Positions 8,195 to 16,882 of a stretch of DNA of 64,000 nucleotides are shown piece by piece. A program made the position numbers and the translations under genes. Source of the stretch: Rhodococcus sovatensis. GTDB taxonomy: Bacteria; Actinomycetota; Actinomycetes; Mycobacteriales; Mycobacteriaceae. How positions within the stretch are numbered: position 1 is the first letter of the stretch; every line of letters starts with the position of its first letter. The notes under the pieces are model-generated. The model was not told the DNA's origin and did no database searches. It saw nothing but the letters and a program-made list of their open reading frames with translations. The stretch covers positions 4,216,001-4,280,000 of the forward strand of contig NZ_CP147846.1 in NCBI RefSeq assembly GCF_037327425.1. The letters are read 5' to 3'.

Positions 8195-8932
8195 ATGAAC
8201 CGTTCGAGTAGAGGCGCACGCTGTGCTGCGGCCGCCGCAACCTTGGCTGTGGTGGTCGGTCTCGCCGCATCGTGCAGCAGTGACTCCGAGGGTTCGGCAA
8301 CGGGCGAATCCACGTCGGCCGCCGCGACCACGACCACCGAGTCTGCATCGACGACGAGCAGCGTGAACAAGCTCGCCCCGGCGACCACGACCGCAGCACC
8401 GGCGGGTCCGAACTACACCATCGCGGACTACATCGTCGACGAGGGAATCGTCGAGACCCCGATCTATATGGGCGATCCCGACGCACCTCAGATCGTGTTG
8501 CCGTTCCCGGAAGGCTGGGAAGATGCAGGTGAGCAGACGCCGGACTGGGCATACGGAGCCATCATCTACACCGGACCCGAGAGTGCGGACTACACGCCGT
8601 CGATGATCGCGATCGTGTCCAAGCTCGAGGGCAATGTCGATCCGCAACTTCTCATCGACTATGCGGCGGGAGAGGTGCAGAATCTGCCCGACTTCGCGCC
8701 GATGGGCGAGGGCAGGACCTCGACGCTGGCCGGATTCCCGGCGTACCAGATCTCCGGTACGTACACGAGCGAGGATGGAACGGAACTCGTCTCGGCGCAG
8801 AAGACAGCCGTCATCCCCGCCGCGGACGGGCTCTACATCATGCAGATCAACGTCGACGGCACACCCGACCAGATCGATCTGCTGGCCAGCGCAACGCAGG
8901 TAGTGGACGAGGAAACAACCATCACGCCGTAG
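8195..8932 (+). CDS. LpqN/LpqT-family lipoprotein
   Basis: The 245-residue exported lipoprotein begins with a basic N-terminus, a hydrophobic core and the lipobox LAASC (Cys at about residue 27). A Ser/Thr/Ala-rich linker follows (to about residue 68), then the conserved LpqN/LpqT domain starting NYTIADYIVDEGIVETP and ending in an INVDGTPDQ...TTIT block. In mycobacteria these lipoproteins are linked to cell-envelope lipid transport, but their exact role is unsettled. SD GAGGA lies 5 nt before the ATG. The gene converges on the SARP regulator gene with no gap, and the two promoters share a motif. Confidence 0.88.
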   Translation: MNRSSRGARCAAAAATLAVVVGLAASCSSDSEGSATGESTSAAATTTTESASTTSSVNKLAPATTTAAPAGPNYTIADYIVDEGIVETPIYMGDPDAPQIVLPFPEGWEDAGEQTPDWAYGAIIYTGPESADYTPSMIAIVSKLEGNVDPQLLIDYAAGEVQNLPDFAPMGEGRTSTLAGFPAYQISGTYTSEDGTELVSAQKTAVIPAADGLYIMQINVDGTPDQIDLLASATQVVDEETTITP

Positions 8933-10834
8933 CTAGCTGGTCAGCTGCTGCCACAGATTGTCGGTGGAGGTCGATGCCACCCGCACCAGGCGGGTGGCAT
9001 CGACGCGTACCGCGTCCGCGAGTTCGGCGCGCGTGCGCTGCGCGGCAAGCGCATCACGAACCAGCGGACAGAGGAAGCGCACAGCGTTCGAGTTCGGTAG
9101 TTGCACGAGAAGCCCTGCTGCAACCGCTGGTTCGAGATGTGTCGACGGCCTCGCGATAAGAGCGTCTGGCCGCGCTGCTGCAATTCTCAGATCTTTCCGC
9201 GTTTCCGGTGGAAGTGTCGAAGTGCGGGAGCGGATCACCGCGGCAACGGAATCGGGTACGAAATCTCGGCGCGTCGGGTCGATCCGAATCTCGCGTATCA
9301 CTTCTGCTGTGTAGTAGGGATTTCCGCCTGTCCGACGATGGATGAACTCGGCAAGCTGGAGCGTCTGCTCCTGGATCCCGGCATGAGCAACCATCCGCGC
9401 GGTAGCGTCGACGTCGAGCGCGTTGATCCGCAACATCGTCGTGTCGCACTTGTTCGTCAATCGAATCAAAGAGCTACGCCGAGAACGGTTCTCGTCACCG
9501 TTGTCCTGCCAGGTCGCGACGACGACGAGTGGAAGCTGACGTAGATTGCCGACTACGAGCTGGAGCACCTCGCGGCTGGCGCGATCGGCCCGATCGAGAT
9601 CGTCGAGCACAACCAGGGTGGGGTGCCCCTCGACGAGACGATGAAGTGCAAGTACGACGCTGTCCAGAATCAGGAAGTCGGCGCGGTAGTTCTCCTTGAT
9701 ATTCGACGGAAGGACGTTCGACGGCAGCGGCCACCCCGGCAGAAGCTCCAGTAGCTGCGGCGCGATCACCTCGGCCGCACGCGCCAGCTGCCCTCGTCCG
9801 GCGTTGTCTCCCAGTGAGCGCAACACCTGCACCCACGACCACAGTTGCGGTTGTCGAATCCCTTCGGGCGGGCACGACCACGCTGCGGTGAACCCGACGG
9901 ACTCGGCCCGCACGACCGCTTCACTGGCCATAGCGGTCTTTCCGATACCCGCTTCTCCGGCCAAGACGAACACACGCCCCTCACCGCATTCGGCGCCGAC
10001 GAGGGCATCGTCGATCCTCTGCATCTCCGCGTCCCGACCGAACAAGCAGGAGTCGGGTCGGTCGACGACAACAAGGGGGTGGGCTGGTTCACGCCACCCC
10101 AGCGTCGCGGACTGCCGCCTGATCTCCGCTTCGAGCGAGACCAAGGCCGCACCGGGCTCGATACCCAGCTCGTCGTTCAGCAGCAGTTCCGCGCGACCGA
10201 ACGCACGCAATGCGTCGGCTCGCCGGTTCGCTCGATACAACGCGAGCATCAGCTGCCACCACAACCGCTCTCGCAGAGGAGATATCACGATCTGGTCTTC
10301 TAGCTGTCCGACGATGTCGACGTGGTGTCCGAGCATGAGTCTGCAGTCGAAGTACGCTTCGACGATATCGGCGCGGAGCTCGTCCAGGCGGTGCGTCTCG
10401 TGCACCGAGACGGCCAGATCGCGCAAGTCCTCCAGCGGTTGCCCGGTCCAGACATCCAACGCCTCGCTCAGCAATTCACACGCACGAGCATGATCTCCGT
10501 TCCGAGATTCGATGCGCCCAGCCGCGGCCAGGGACTCGAAGCAGTCGACATCCAGCTCTCCTGTCCCCAGGTCGAGCCGGTAGCCGTACGACGTCGTCAC
10601 CAACGATTCGGGGCCAAGCACCCGCCGCAGATTGGCCACATAAGCACGAACCGAACTGATCGCTTTGACGGGTGGGCTCCCGTTCCACACCGCCTCGATC
10701 ACCGCGCCGAACTCCACGACATGCCCGTGGGAAAGAAGCAGAACCGCTAGAACCGCGCGTTGTTTCGGCCCTCCCAGAGGCAAGGGCTCACCGTCGCGCA
10801 GGACTCGCAGTGGGCCGAGCAGCTTGTAGTCCAC
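8933..10834 (-). CDS. SARP-type transcriptional activator with AAA ATPase domain (AfsR-like)
   Basis: The 633-residue regulator has an OmpR-like winged helix (about residues 1-95, starting VDYKLLGPLRVLRDG), a bacterial transcriptional activation domain with TPR-like helices (about 100-245), and an NTPase domain with Walker A (LAGEAGIGKTAM) and Walker B (LVVLDDLDRAD). It lacks the long C-terminal TPR array of full AfsR. I chose the GTG at 10834 because GGAGG lies 8 nt upstream and the winged-helix domain starts immediately. An in-frame ATG at 10927 would add 31 unlikely residues. A TCCAA-N6-TCCAA site 78 bp upstream suggests autoregulation, and the same motif marks the convergent lipoprotein promoter. 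Confidence 0.85.
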   Translation of the reverse strand: MDYKLLGPLRVLRDGEPLPLGGPKQRAVLAVLLLSHGHVVEFGAVIEAVWNGSPPVKAISSVRAYVANLRRVLGPESLVTTSYGYRLDLGTGELDVDCFESLAAAGRIESRNGDHARACELLSEALDVWTGQPLEDLRDLAVSVHETHRLDELRADIVEAYFDCRLMLGHHVDIVGQLEDQIVISPLRERLWWQLMLALYRANRRADALRAFGRAELLLNDELGIEPGAALVSLEAEIRRQSATLGWREPAHPLVVVDRPDSCLFGRDAEMQRIDDALVGAECGEGRVFVLAGEAGIGKTAMASEAVVRAESVGFTAAWSCPPEGIRQPQLWSWVQVLRSLGDNAGRGQLARAAEVIAPQLLELLPGWPLPSNVLPSNIKENYRADFLILDSVVLALHRLVEGHPTLVVLDDLDRADRASREVLQLVVGNLRQLPLVVVATWQDNGDENRSRRSSLIRLTNKCDTTMLRINALDVDATARMVAHAGIQEQTLQLAEFIHRRTGGNPYYTAEVIREIRIDPTRRDFVPDSVAAVIRSRTSTLPPETRKDLRIAAARPDALIARPSTHLEPAVAAGLLVQLPNSNAVRFLCPLVRDALAAQRTRAELADAVRVDATRLVRVASTSTDNLWQQLTS

Positions 10835-10911
10835 ACAACCCTCCACCTTCGGCCCCGACAGCACAGAGGAATCAATTGAGCCACACCTTCCCGAATCGTG
10901 CAGACCCGTAG

Positions 10912-10927
10912 TCCAATCGAATTCCAA
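10912..10927. promoter_or_regulatory. TCCAA-N6-TCCAA site upstream of the SARP gene
   Basis: TCCAA occurs at 10912-10916 and 10923-10927, an 11-bp period, inside the 16-mer TCCAATCGAATTCCAA. It differs from the 8110-8125 copy at one base. The 240-bp gap between the SARP start and the multicopper oxidase stop (10835-11074) holds this site and otherwise nothing I can identify. Confidence 0.55.
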
Positions 10928-11074
10928 CCGTTATCGATTACCGTGCTTTCCTTTCGTTTCTATGACAAAGGGAATGTCCAGGGCAGGTACCGATACTCGA
11001 CTCAGGCTGGGGTTCCGTCGAATTCGCCGCCATGTAGATATTTGCGCAAAGTAATGAGTGCGAGGTTCGTGCGG

Positions 11075-12877
11075 TCAGCCCAACACCCGATATCGCAGCA
11101 TCATCTCGTGATCCTCGTGGTCGAGCATGTGGCAGTGCCACATGTAGCCCCGCAACTCCGAGCCACTTCCATGCCGAGATGCGTGCTGGCTCGATGCATG
11201 ATGGTTGGAGATGGTGGAAAACGTTGCGTCGGGGTCGAATCCGAGTTCGTCGGCGAGAGGGAACCGCACGAGGATTCGCGTCACGGTGCCCGGGTAGGTG
11301 TTGACGGTGTCCTTGGCGCCGGCTTCCCACGGGGCGGGCGCAACCAGCGGCCCGGTGCAGTAGCGCTCGACGTCGGGTGCCCACTTCACGCCGATGCCCG
11401 GTCGGGGGTTGTCACGCTGGTAGGCCGCGAGATCGACCGGTGCCCGACCGAGGGTACGAAAATGCACGAGATGTAGATGGATCGGATGCGGTTCGAGTGT
11501 CGTATTGACAATGTTCCACTGCTCGACGACCCCCTGCGCGGGCATTTCGATATCGGGATCGCTGTACCGCAGATTGTTCAAAGTCATCATCGGAGGCGCC
11601 AGCGACAGCCCGGCCGACGGCTGGTTGACCGTGACGGTCCGAGTGAATGTGGGAGTCGGCATCGGAGGCAACAACGCAGGCTGGCCTTTGCCACCGCGAT
11701 ACATCGTCATGACCTCGCCTGCGAACCCACGGGCCGACGCGACCCTGAACTGGCAGAACAGCGGCATGGGCACCGCTCCCAGCGAGGCGGCCTGCGCGGG
11801 TGGCGGTTCGTCGTTGCGAAGTTCGATGACTTCACCGGGCTCCACGGCACCGAAATCGACGAGCACATCGACTCGCTCTGCCGGCGCCAACCGGATGCCG
11901 TCGGTCTGGACGGGGGCGTCGAGCAATCCCCCGTCGTTCCCGATCACCCAGAACTTCATTCTGTTCGAGAAGAACAGGTTCCACACACTGTACGAACCGG
12001 CGTTGACGATGCGGAACCTGTAGAGGCCGCGCGCGACTTCCATCGTCGGCCAGATCTTTCCGTTGACGACTCCGACGTCTCCGGTCCCGCCACCCTCCCA
12101 TTTGCCCTGCGGCACCGTAATATTCGAGCGGATGCTCATCGAACCGTCGGGATTCATGATCTTTTCCTGCAACACCAACGGTATCTCGAACTCGCCCGAC
12201 GGAAGTCCGAGCGAATTGTCGGCCAGTCCCGAATCGAACTGATCACGAACCAAGTTCGTGCCGACGAGCCCGGCGTAGACGTTGATACGCGTCATCGACA
12301 TCGCATGATCGTGGTACCACAGACCAGCAGCATCGTTGAGTCCTGGGAAGCTGTGCGTCAGGGACTCCCCGGGCCTCACCAGCATCTCGGAGTGCCCGTC
12401 ACTGTCCGGTGGAGTGATGCCTCCGTGCAGGTGCAACGACGTCGGCGTCAGATGACGGTCGTGCTCACTCATCCCGTGCAGCGAGGTGTCGATATCGGCG
12501 GCGAGAGGATTGCCTTCGGTCGAGTTGGTGTACCTCAGCGTCCACGGCTGGCCCTGCTCGCTCTCGATCGTCGGGCCGAGGTAGTCGAGTTCGCCGTATC
12601 CGAAGGTGGGCGCCGGCGCGAGATCGGCATGGAAGGAATGCGCGCCGCTATGGGCATCGAGCTCCACCGCACTACCCGACAGGACCGGCAGCCTGGGCAA
12701 CTCGTCACGAAACGGCTGCAACGGCGGCGAGTGGAAGAGCAGCGGACTGTTGCCTCCGAAAATGTCGTCGGCCAGTGCCCGACGGGGCGCCGTACTCGAT
12801 GGCAGCGCTGCCGCTCCGACAGCCAGCGCGGTCAACCCGGCCGCACGGAACGCCGATCGACGAGACACTGCATCCAC
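11075..12877 (-). CDS. Tat-exported multicopper oxidase
   Basis: The protein is about 600 residues with a twin-arginine signal peptide (SRRSAFRAAGLTALAVGAAA) and three cupredoxin domains. All four copper-ligand motifs are visible: HLHG, WYHDHAM, HPIHLHLVHF and the C-terminal HCHMLDHEDHEMM with the type 1 Cu cysteine and axial methionine. It resembles bilirubin-oxidase/CotA-like or phenoxazinone-synthase-like laccases, and a role in copper tolerance or phenolic/metal oxidation outside the membrane is likely. I chose the GTG at 12877 because GGGAGG lies 6 nt upstream. In-frame ATGs at 12895 and 12913 are alternatives. It is divergent from the ABC ATPase gene. Confidence 0.88.
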   Translation of the reverse strand: MDAVSRRSAFRAAGLTALAVGAAALPSSTAPRRALADDIFGGNSPLLFHSPPLQPFRDELPRLPVLSGSAVELDAHSGAHSFHADLAPAPTFGYGELDYLGPTIESEQGQPWTLRYTNSTEGNPLAADIDTSLHGMSEHDRHLTPTSLHLHGGITPPDSDGHSEMLVRPGESLTHSFPGLNDAAGLWYHDHAMSMTRINVYAGLVGTNLVRDQFDSGLADNSLGLPSGEFEIPLVLQEKIMNPDGSMSIRSNITVPQGKWEGGGTGDVGVVNGKIWPTMEVARGLYRFRIVNAGSYSVWNLFFSNRMKFWVIGNDGGLLDAPVQTDGIRLAPAERVDVLVDFGAVEPGEVIELRNDEPPPAQAASLGAVPMPLFCQFRVASARGFAGEVMTMYRGGKGQPALLPPMPTPTFTRTVTVNQPSAGLSLAPPMMTLNNLRYSDPDIEMPAQGVVEQWNIVNTTLEPHPIHLHLVHFRTLGRAPVDLAAYQRDNPRPGIGVKWAPDVERYCTGPLVAPAPWEAGAKDTVNTYPGTVTRILVRFPLADELGFDPDATFSTISNHHASSQHASRHGSGSELRGYMWHCHMLDHEDHEMMLRYRVLG

Positions 12878-12997
12878 GCGCACCCTCCCGTCCATCGGTG
12901 TGATCGAGCCCATACTATGGGGCCTCGTCGACACCCGTCGACACCCCACACTCGGATCGTCCGGCACGTTCCTGCCGGTGGAGGGATTTTCTTCGTC

Positions 12998-14074
<1,077 letters not shown>

Positions 14075-14078
14075 CCGC

Positions 14079-14160
14079 GGGGCGCTCCGCGCCAGTGGCG
14101 GGGCGCTCCGCGCCCAGTGGCACGGTTGAGTGCACCCCAACGCACTTCACCGTGCCACTG
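14079..14160. repeat. 46-bp palindromic repeat, copy 1, with a duplicated left flank
   Basis: The core is 14115-14160. Its left arm, CAGTGGCACGGTTGAGTGC, mirrors the right arm with two mismatches. The flanking GGGGCGCTCCGCGCC-AGTGGC unit is duplicated in tandem (14079-14099 and 14100-14121). The right flank GCGGCGGAGCCGCC runs into CTA, which is the TAG stop of asd on the other strand. It fills the gap between the convergent ABC ATPase and asd genes. Confidence 0.85.
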
Positions 14161-14173
14161 GCGGCGGAGCCGC

Positions 14174-15196
14174 CTACACCAGCAATTCTGCGATCTGAAT
14201 CGTGTTCAGCGCGGCACCCTTACGCAGGTTGTCGCCCGAGACGAAGAGCGCAAGCCCGCGCCCGTCGGGAACGCCCGGGTCCTGTCGGATCCGGCCGACC
14301 AGAGAAACGTCCTTGCCTGCGGCCTCCAGCGGCGTCGGAACATCCACCAGCTCGACGCCGGCAGCCGAGCCCAGGATCTCCCTGGCGCGCTCGGCAGAGA
14401 GAGGCTGAGCGAACTCCGCGTTGATCGACAGAGAGTGACCGGTGAACACCGGGACGCGGACGCACGTTCCACTGACCAGCAGATCCGGCAACCCCAGAAT
14501 CTTGCGCGACTCGTTGCGGAGCTTCTGGTCCTCGTCGGTCTCGCCGGAACCGTCGTCGACGAGCGCACCGGCGAGGGGCAGGACGTTGAACGCGATGGGT
14601 GCGACGTACTTGTTCGGCGCGGGGAAGTCGACCGAGGATCCGTCGTGCACGAGCTTTTCGACGTCATCGATGACAGTGCGCGCCTGGGTGGCGAGTTCTT
14701 CGACGCCGGCAAGGCCGCTGCCGGAGACCGCCTGGTAGCTGGAGACGATCAAGCGCTGCAGGCCTGCCTCGTCGTGCAGCGCCTTCAAAACCGGCATCGC
14801 AGCCATCGTCGTGCAGTTGGGGTTCGCGATGATTCCCCTGGGCGGATTCTTCGCAGCCTCGGGGTTGACCTCGCTGACGACCAGCGGTACGTCGGAGTCC
14901 TTACGGAACGCCGACGAGTTGTCGATGACGACGGCACCGGCCGCGGCGAAGCGGGGCGCCTGCTCGCGCGAGAGAGTCGCACCGGCCGAGAACAACGCGA
15001 TGTCGATTCCAGCGAGATCCGCGGTGGACGCGTCCTCGACGATGATCTCCTCGCCGCGGAACGGAAGCTTCTTGCCCGCCGATCGAGCGGATGCGAAGAA
15101 CCGCACGGTCTCGGCCGGAAAGTTACGTTCCTCCAACAAGGTTCGCATGACGGCGCCGACCTGGCCGGTGGCTCCTACGACTGCTACTACGGTCAT
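14174..15196 (-). CDS. asd: Aspartate-semialdehyde dehydrogenase
   Basis: The 340-residue enzyme reduces beta-aspartyl phosphate to aspartate semialdehyde for lysine/DAP, threonine, methionine and isoleucine synthesis. Visible are the NADP-binding start VVAVVGATGQVG and the catalytic cysteine C128 in NPNCTTMA, followed by the conserved SYQAVSGSG segment and the HSLSINAEF region. The ATG at 15196 gives the family length. It lies 2 bp after the lysC stop, so lysC-asd is one operon, as in M. tuberculosis (Rv3709c-Rv3708c). Its TAG stop lies in the flank of a 46-bp repeat. Confidence 0.96.
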   Translation of the reverse strand: MTVVAVVGATGQVGAVMRTLLEERNFPAETVRFFASARSAGKKLPFRGEEIIVEDASTADLAGIDIALFSAGATLSREQAPRFAAAGAVVIDNSSAFRKDSDVPLVVSEVNPEAAKNPPRGIIANPNCTTMAAMPVLKALHDEAGLQRLIVSSYQAVSGSGLAGVEELATQARTVIDDVEKLVHDGSSVDFPAPNKYVAPIAFNVLPLAGALVDDGSGETDEDQKLRNESRKILGLPDLLVSGTCVRVPVFTGHSLSINAEFAQPLSAERAREILGSAAGVELVDVPTPLEAAGKDVSLVGRIRQDPGVPDGRGLALFVSGDNLRKGAALNTIQIAELLV

Positions 15197-15198
15197 GA

Positions 15199-16464
15199 CT
15201 ACCGTCCTGTTCCTGCGTGTACGACGGCTTCTTCCTCGCCGCCGAGATCGAAGGCCGCGTGCAGAACGCGCACTGCCTCGTCGAGCTGTGTGTCGCTGCA
15301 CAACACCGAGATTCGAATCTCGGAGGTGCTGATCAGATCGATGTTGATACCCGCGTCGGCGAGCGCCTCACAGAACGTCGCAGTGACGCCTGGATGACTC
15401 TTCATTCCGGCGCCGACGAGTGAGACCTTGCCGATGTGATCGTCGTAGAGAACCTGAGCGAAGCCGATTTCGGACTGGAGCTTGGTCAGCTTCTCCACTG
15501 CCGTCGGGCCGTCGGACTTGGGGCATGTGAAGGTGATGTCCGTCTTGCCGGTGTCGATCTTGGAGACGTTCTGCAGCACCATGTCGATGTTGATCTCGGC
15601 ATCGGCGACAGCTCGGAACACCTTGGCGGCGTAGCCAGGAGCATCGGACAAGCCGACGACGGTGACCTTCGCTTCGCTGCGATCGTGTGCGACGCCGGTG
15701 AGAATGGCTTCTTCCACTGGGATGTCCTCCATAGATCCGGAGACGATGGTTCCGGGTTTCGTGGTGTACGACGAACGGACGTGCACTGGAACGTCGTAGC
15801 GGCGCGCGTACTCGACGCACCGCAGCATCAGAACCTTCGCCCCGCATGCCGCCATCTCGAGCATTTCCTCGAACGAGACGGTGTCGAGATGTCGGGCATT
15901 GGGCACGATGCGCGGATCGGCGGTGAAAATTCCGTCCACGTCGGTGTAGATCTCGCAGACATCTGCATTCAACGCGGCGGCGAGCGCAACGGCCGTGGTG
16001 TCAGAGCCGCCGCGTCCGAGCGTCGTGACGTCCTTGCTGTCCTGACTGACGCCCTGGAAACCAGCTACGAGGACGATCGAGCCTTCGTCGAGTGCGCTGC
16101 GAACGCGACCGGGTGTGACGTCGATGATCTTGGCGTTGCCGTGCACGCTCGTGGTGACGACGCCTGCCTGCGAACCGGTGAAGGACCTGGCCTCGGCGCC
16201 GTAGGAATGAATGGCCATCGCCACCAGCGCGTTGGAGATGCGCTCGCCGGAGGTGAGCAGCATGTCCATCTCGCGGGCAGGCGGAGCTGGGCACACCTGT
16301 TGGGCCAGGTCGAGCAGCTCGTCGGTGGTGTCGCCCATAGCGGAGACAACCACTACGACGTCGTTGCCCGCCTTCTTCGTCTCGACGATTCGTTCAGCGA
16401 CGCGTCGGATGCGTTCGGCGGTACCCACCGACGATCCACCGTACTTCTGGACGATGAGAGCCAC
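15199..16464 (-). CDS. lysC: Aspartate kinase
   Basis: The 421-residue class of aspartokinase begins MALIVQKYGGSSVG and has an N-terminal amino-acid-kinase domain (about 1-245) and two C-terminal ACT domains for lysine/threonine feedback. The GTG at 16462-16464 has GGAGG 9 nt upstream and gives the same length as the mycobacterial Ask. An in-frame ATG at 15730-15732 (MEDIPVEEAILTG) sits where actinobacterial aspartokinases start their small beta subunit, so an internal start is plausible but has only a weak SD here. It heads the lysC-asd operon. Confidence 0.95.
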   Translation of the reverse strand: MALIVQKYGGSSVGTAERIRRVAERIVETKKAGNDVVVVVSAMGDTTDELLDLAQQVCPAPPAREMDMLLTSGERISNALVAMAIHSYGAEARSFTGSQAGVVTTSVHGNAKIIDVTPGRVRSALDEGSIVLVAGFQGVSQDSKDVTTLGRGGSDTTAVALAAALNADVCEIYTDVDGIFTADPRIVPNARHLDTVSFEEMLEMAACGAKVLMLRCVEYARRYDVPVHVRSSYTTKPGTIVSGSMEDIPVEEAILTGVAHDRSEAKVTVVGLSDAPGYAAKVFRAVADAEINIDMVLQNVSKIDTGKTDITFTCPKSDGPTAVEKLTKLQSEIGFAQVLYDDHIGKVSLVGAGMKSHPGVTATFCEALADAGINIDLISTSEIRISVLCSDTQLDEAVRVLHAAFDLGGEEEAVVHAGTGR

Positions 16465-16882
16465 GCGTGTGTACCTCCGCTGCATTGTGGTGTGACTGGC
16501 TTGACTACCTTACCGAGTTGTCCGTCCGCGAGGCGCTGCGGGTACGACGGCGATGCCTCTCACCTGCGCTGATCCGATCTCGACAGCGACAGCCGACGGG
16601 CGATCGCGGTCGATCACCCGTGAACGAGACCGGCGGGCAGGCGTCGGCGAGATCGGTGTCGACGCGCCCGACACCGATCCGGTCCGGCATCTGGTTTCTC
16701 GGCCTGGATCGGGGAGCCGGACTCGAATTCGGAACGTAACTGCAACCCGTCGTTGCCGCCGACCGTTCGAACCGTACCGACCGGCCCGCACATTCAGCTT
16801 TCGGCACCCGAAATGGCAAGGAAGGGAATACCATTGGCACGTCCATCGCATCGCCTGCGCCTTCGTCGGGAGAGGGTCGTGT
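16465..16882. other. Divergent intergenic region between lysC and the LuxR gene
   Basis: This 418-bp gap separates two divergent genes. It has long spurious open frames on both strands, as GC-rich DNA does, but I see no start with an SD, no domain and no recognisable structured RNA. It must hold the promoters of both genes. The only SD-like sites I can place are GGAGG before lysC and GGGAGAGGG about 8 nt before the ATG at 16883. Confidence 0.5.

Noticed and set aside
11477..12997. N-terminal extension of the ABC ATPase frame through the multicopper oxidase gene
   Set aside because: The ATPase domain begins exactly at the ATG at 12998. The extension has no homology and lies antisense to the oxidase.
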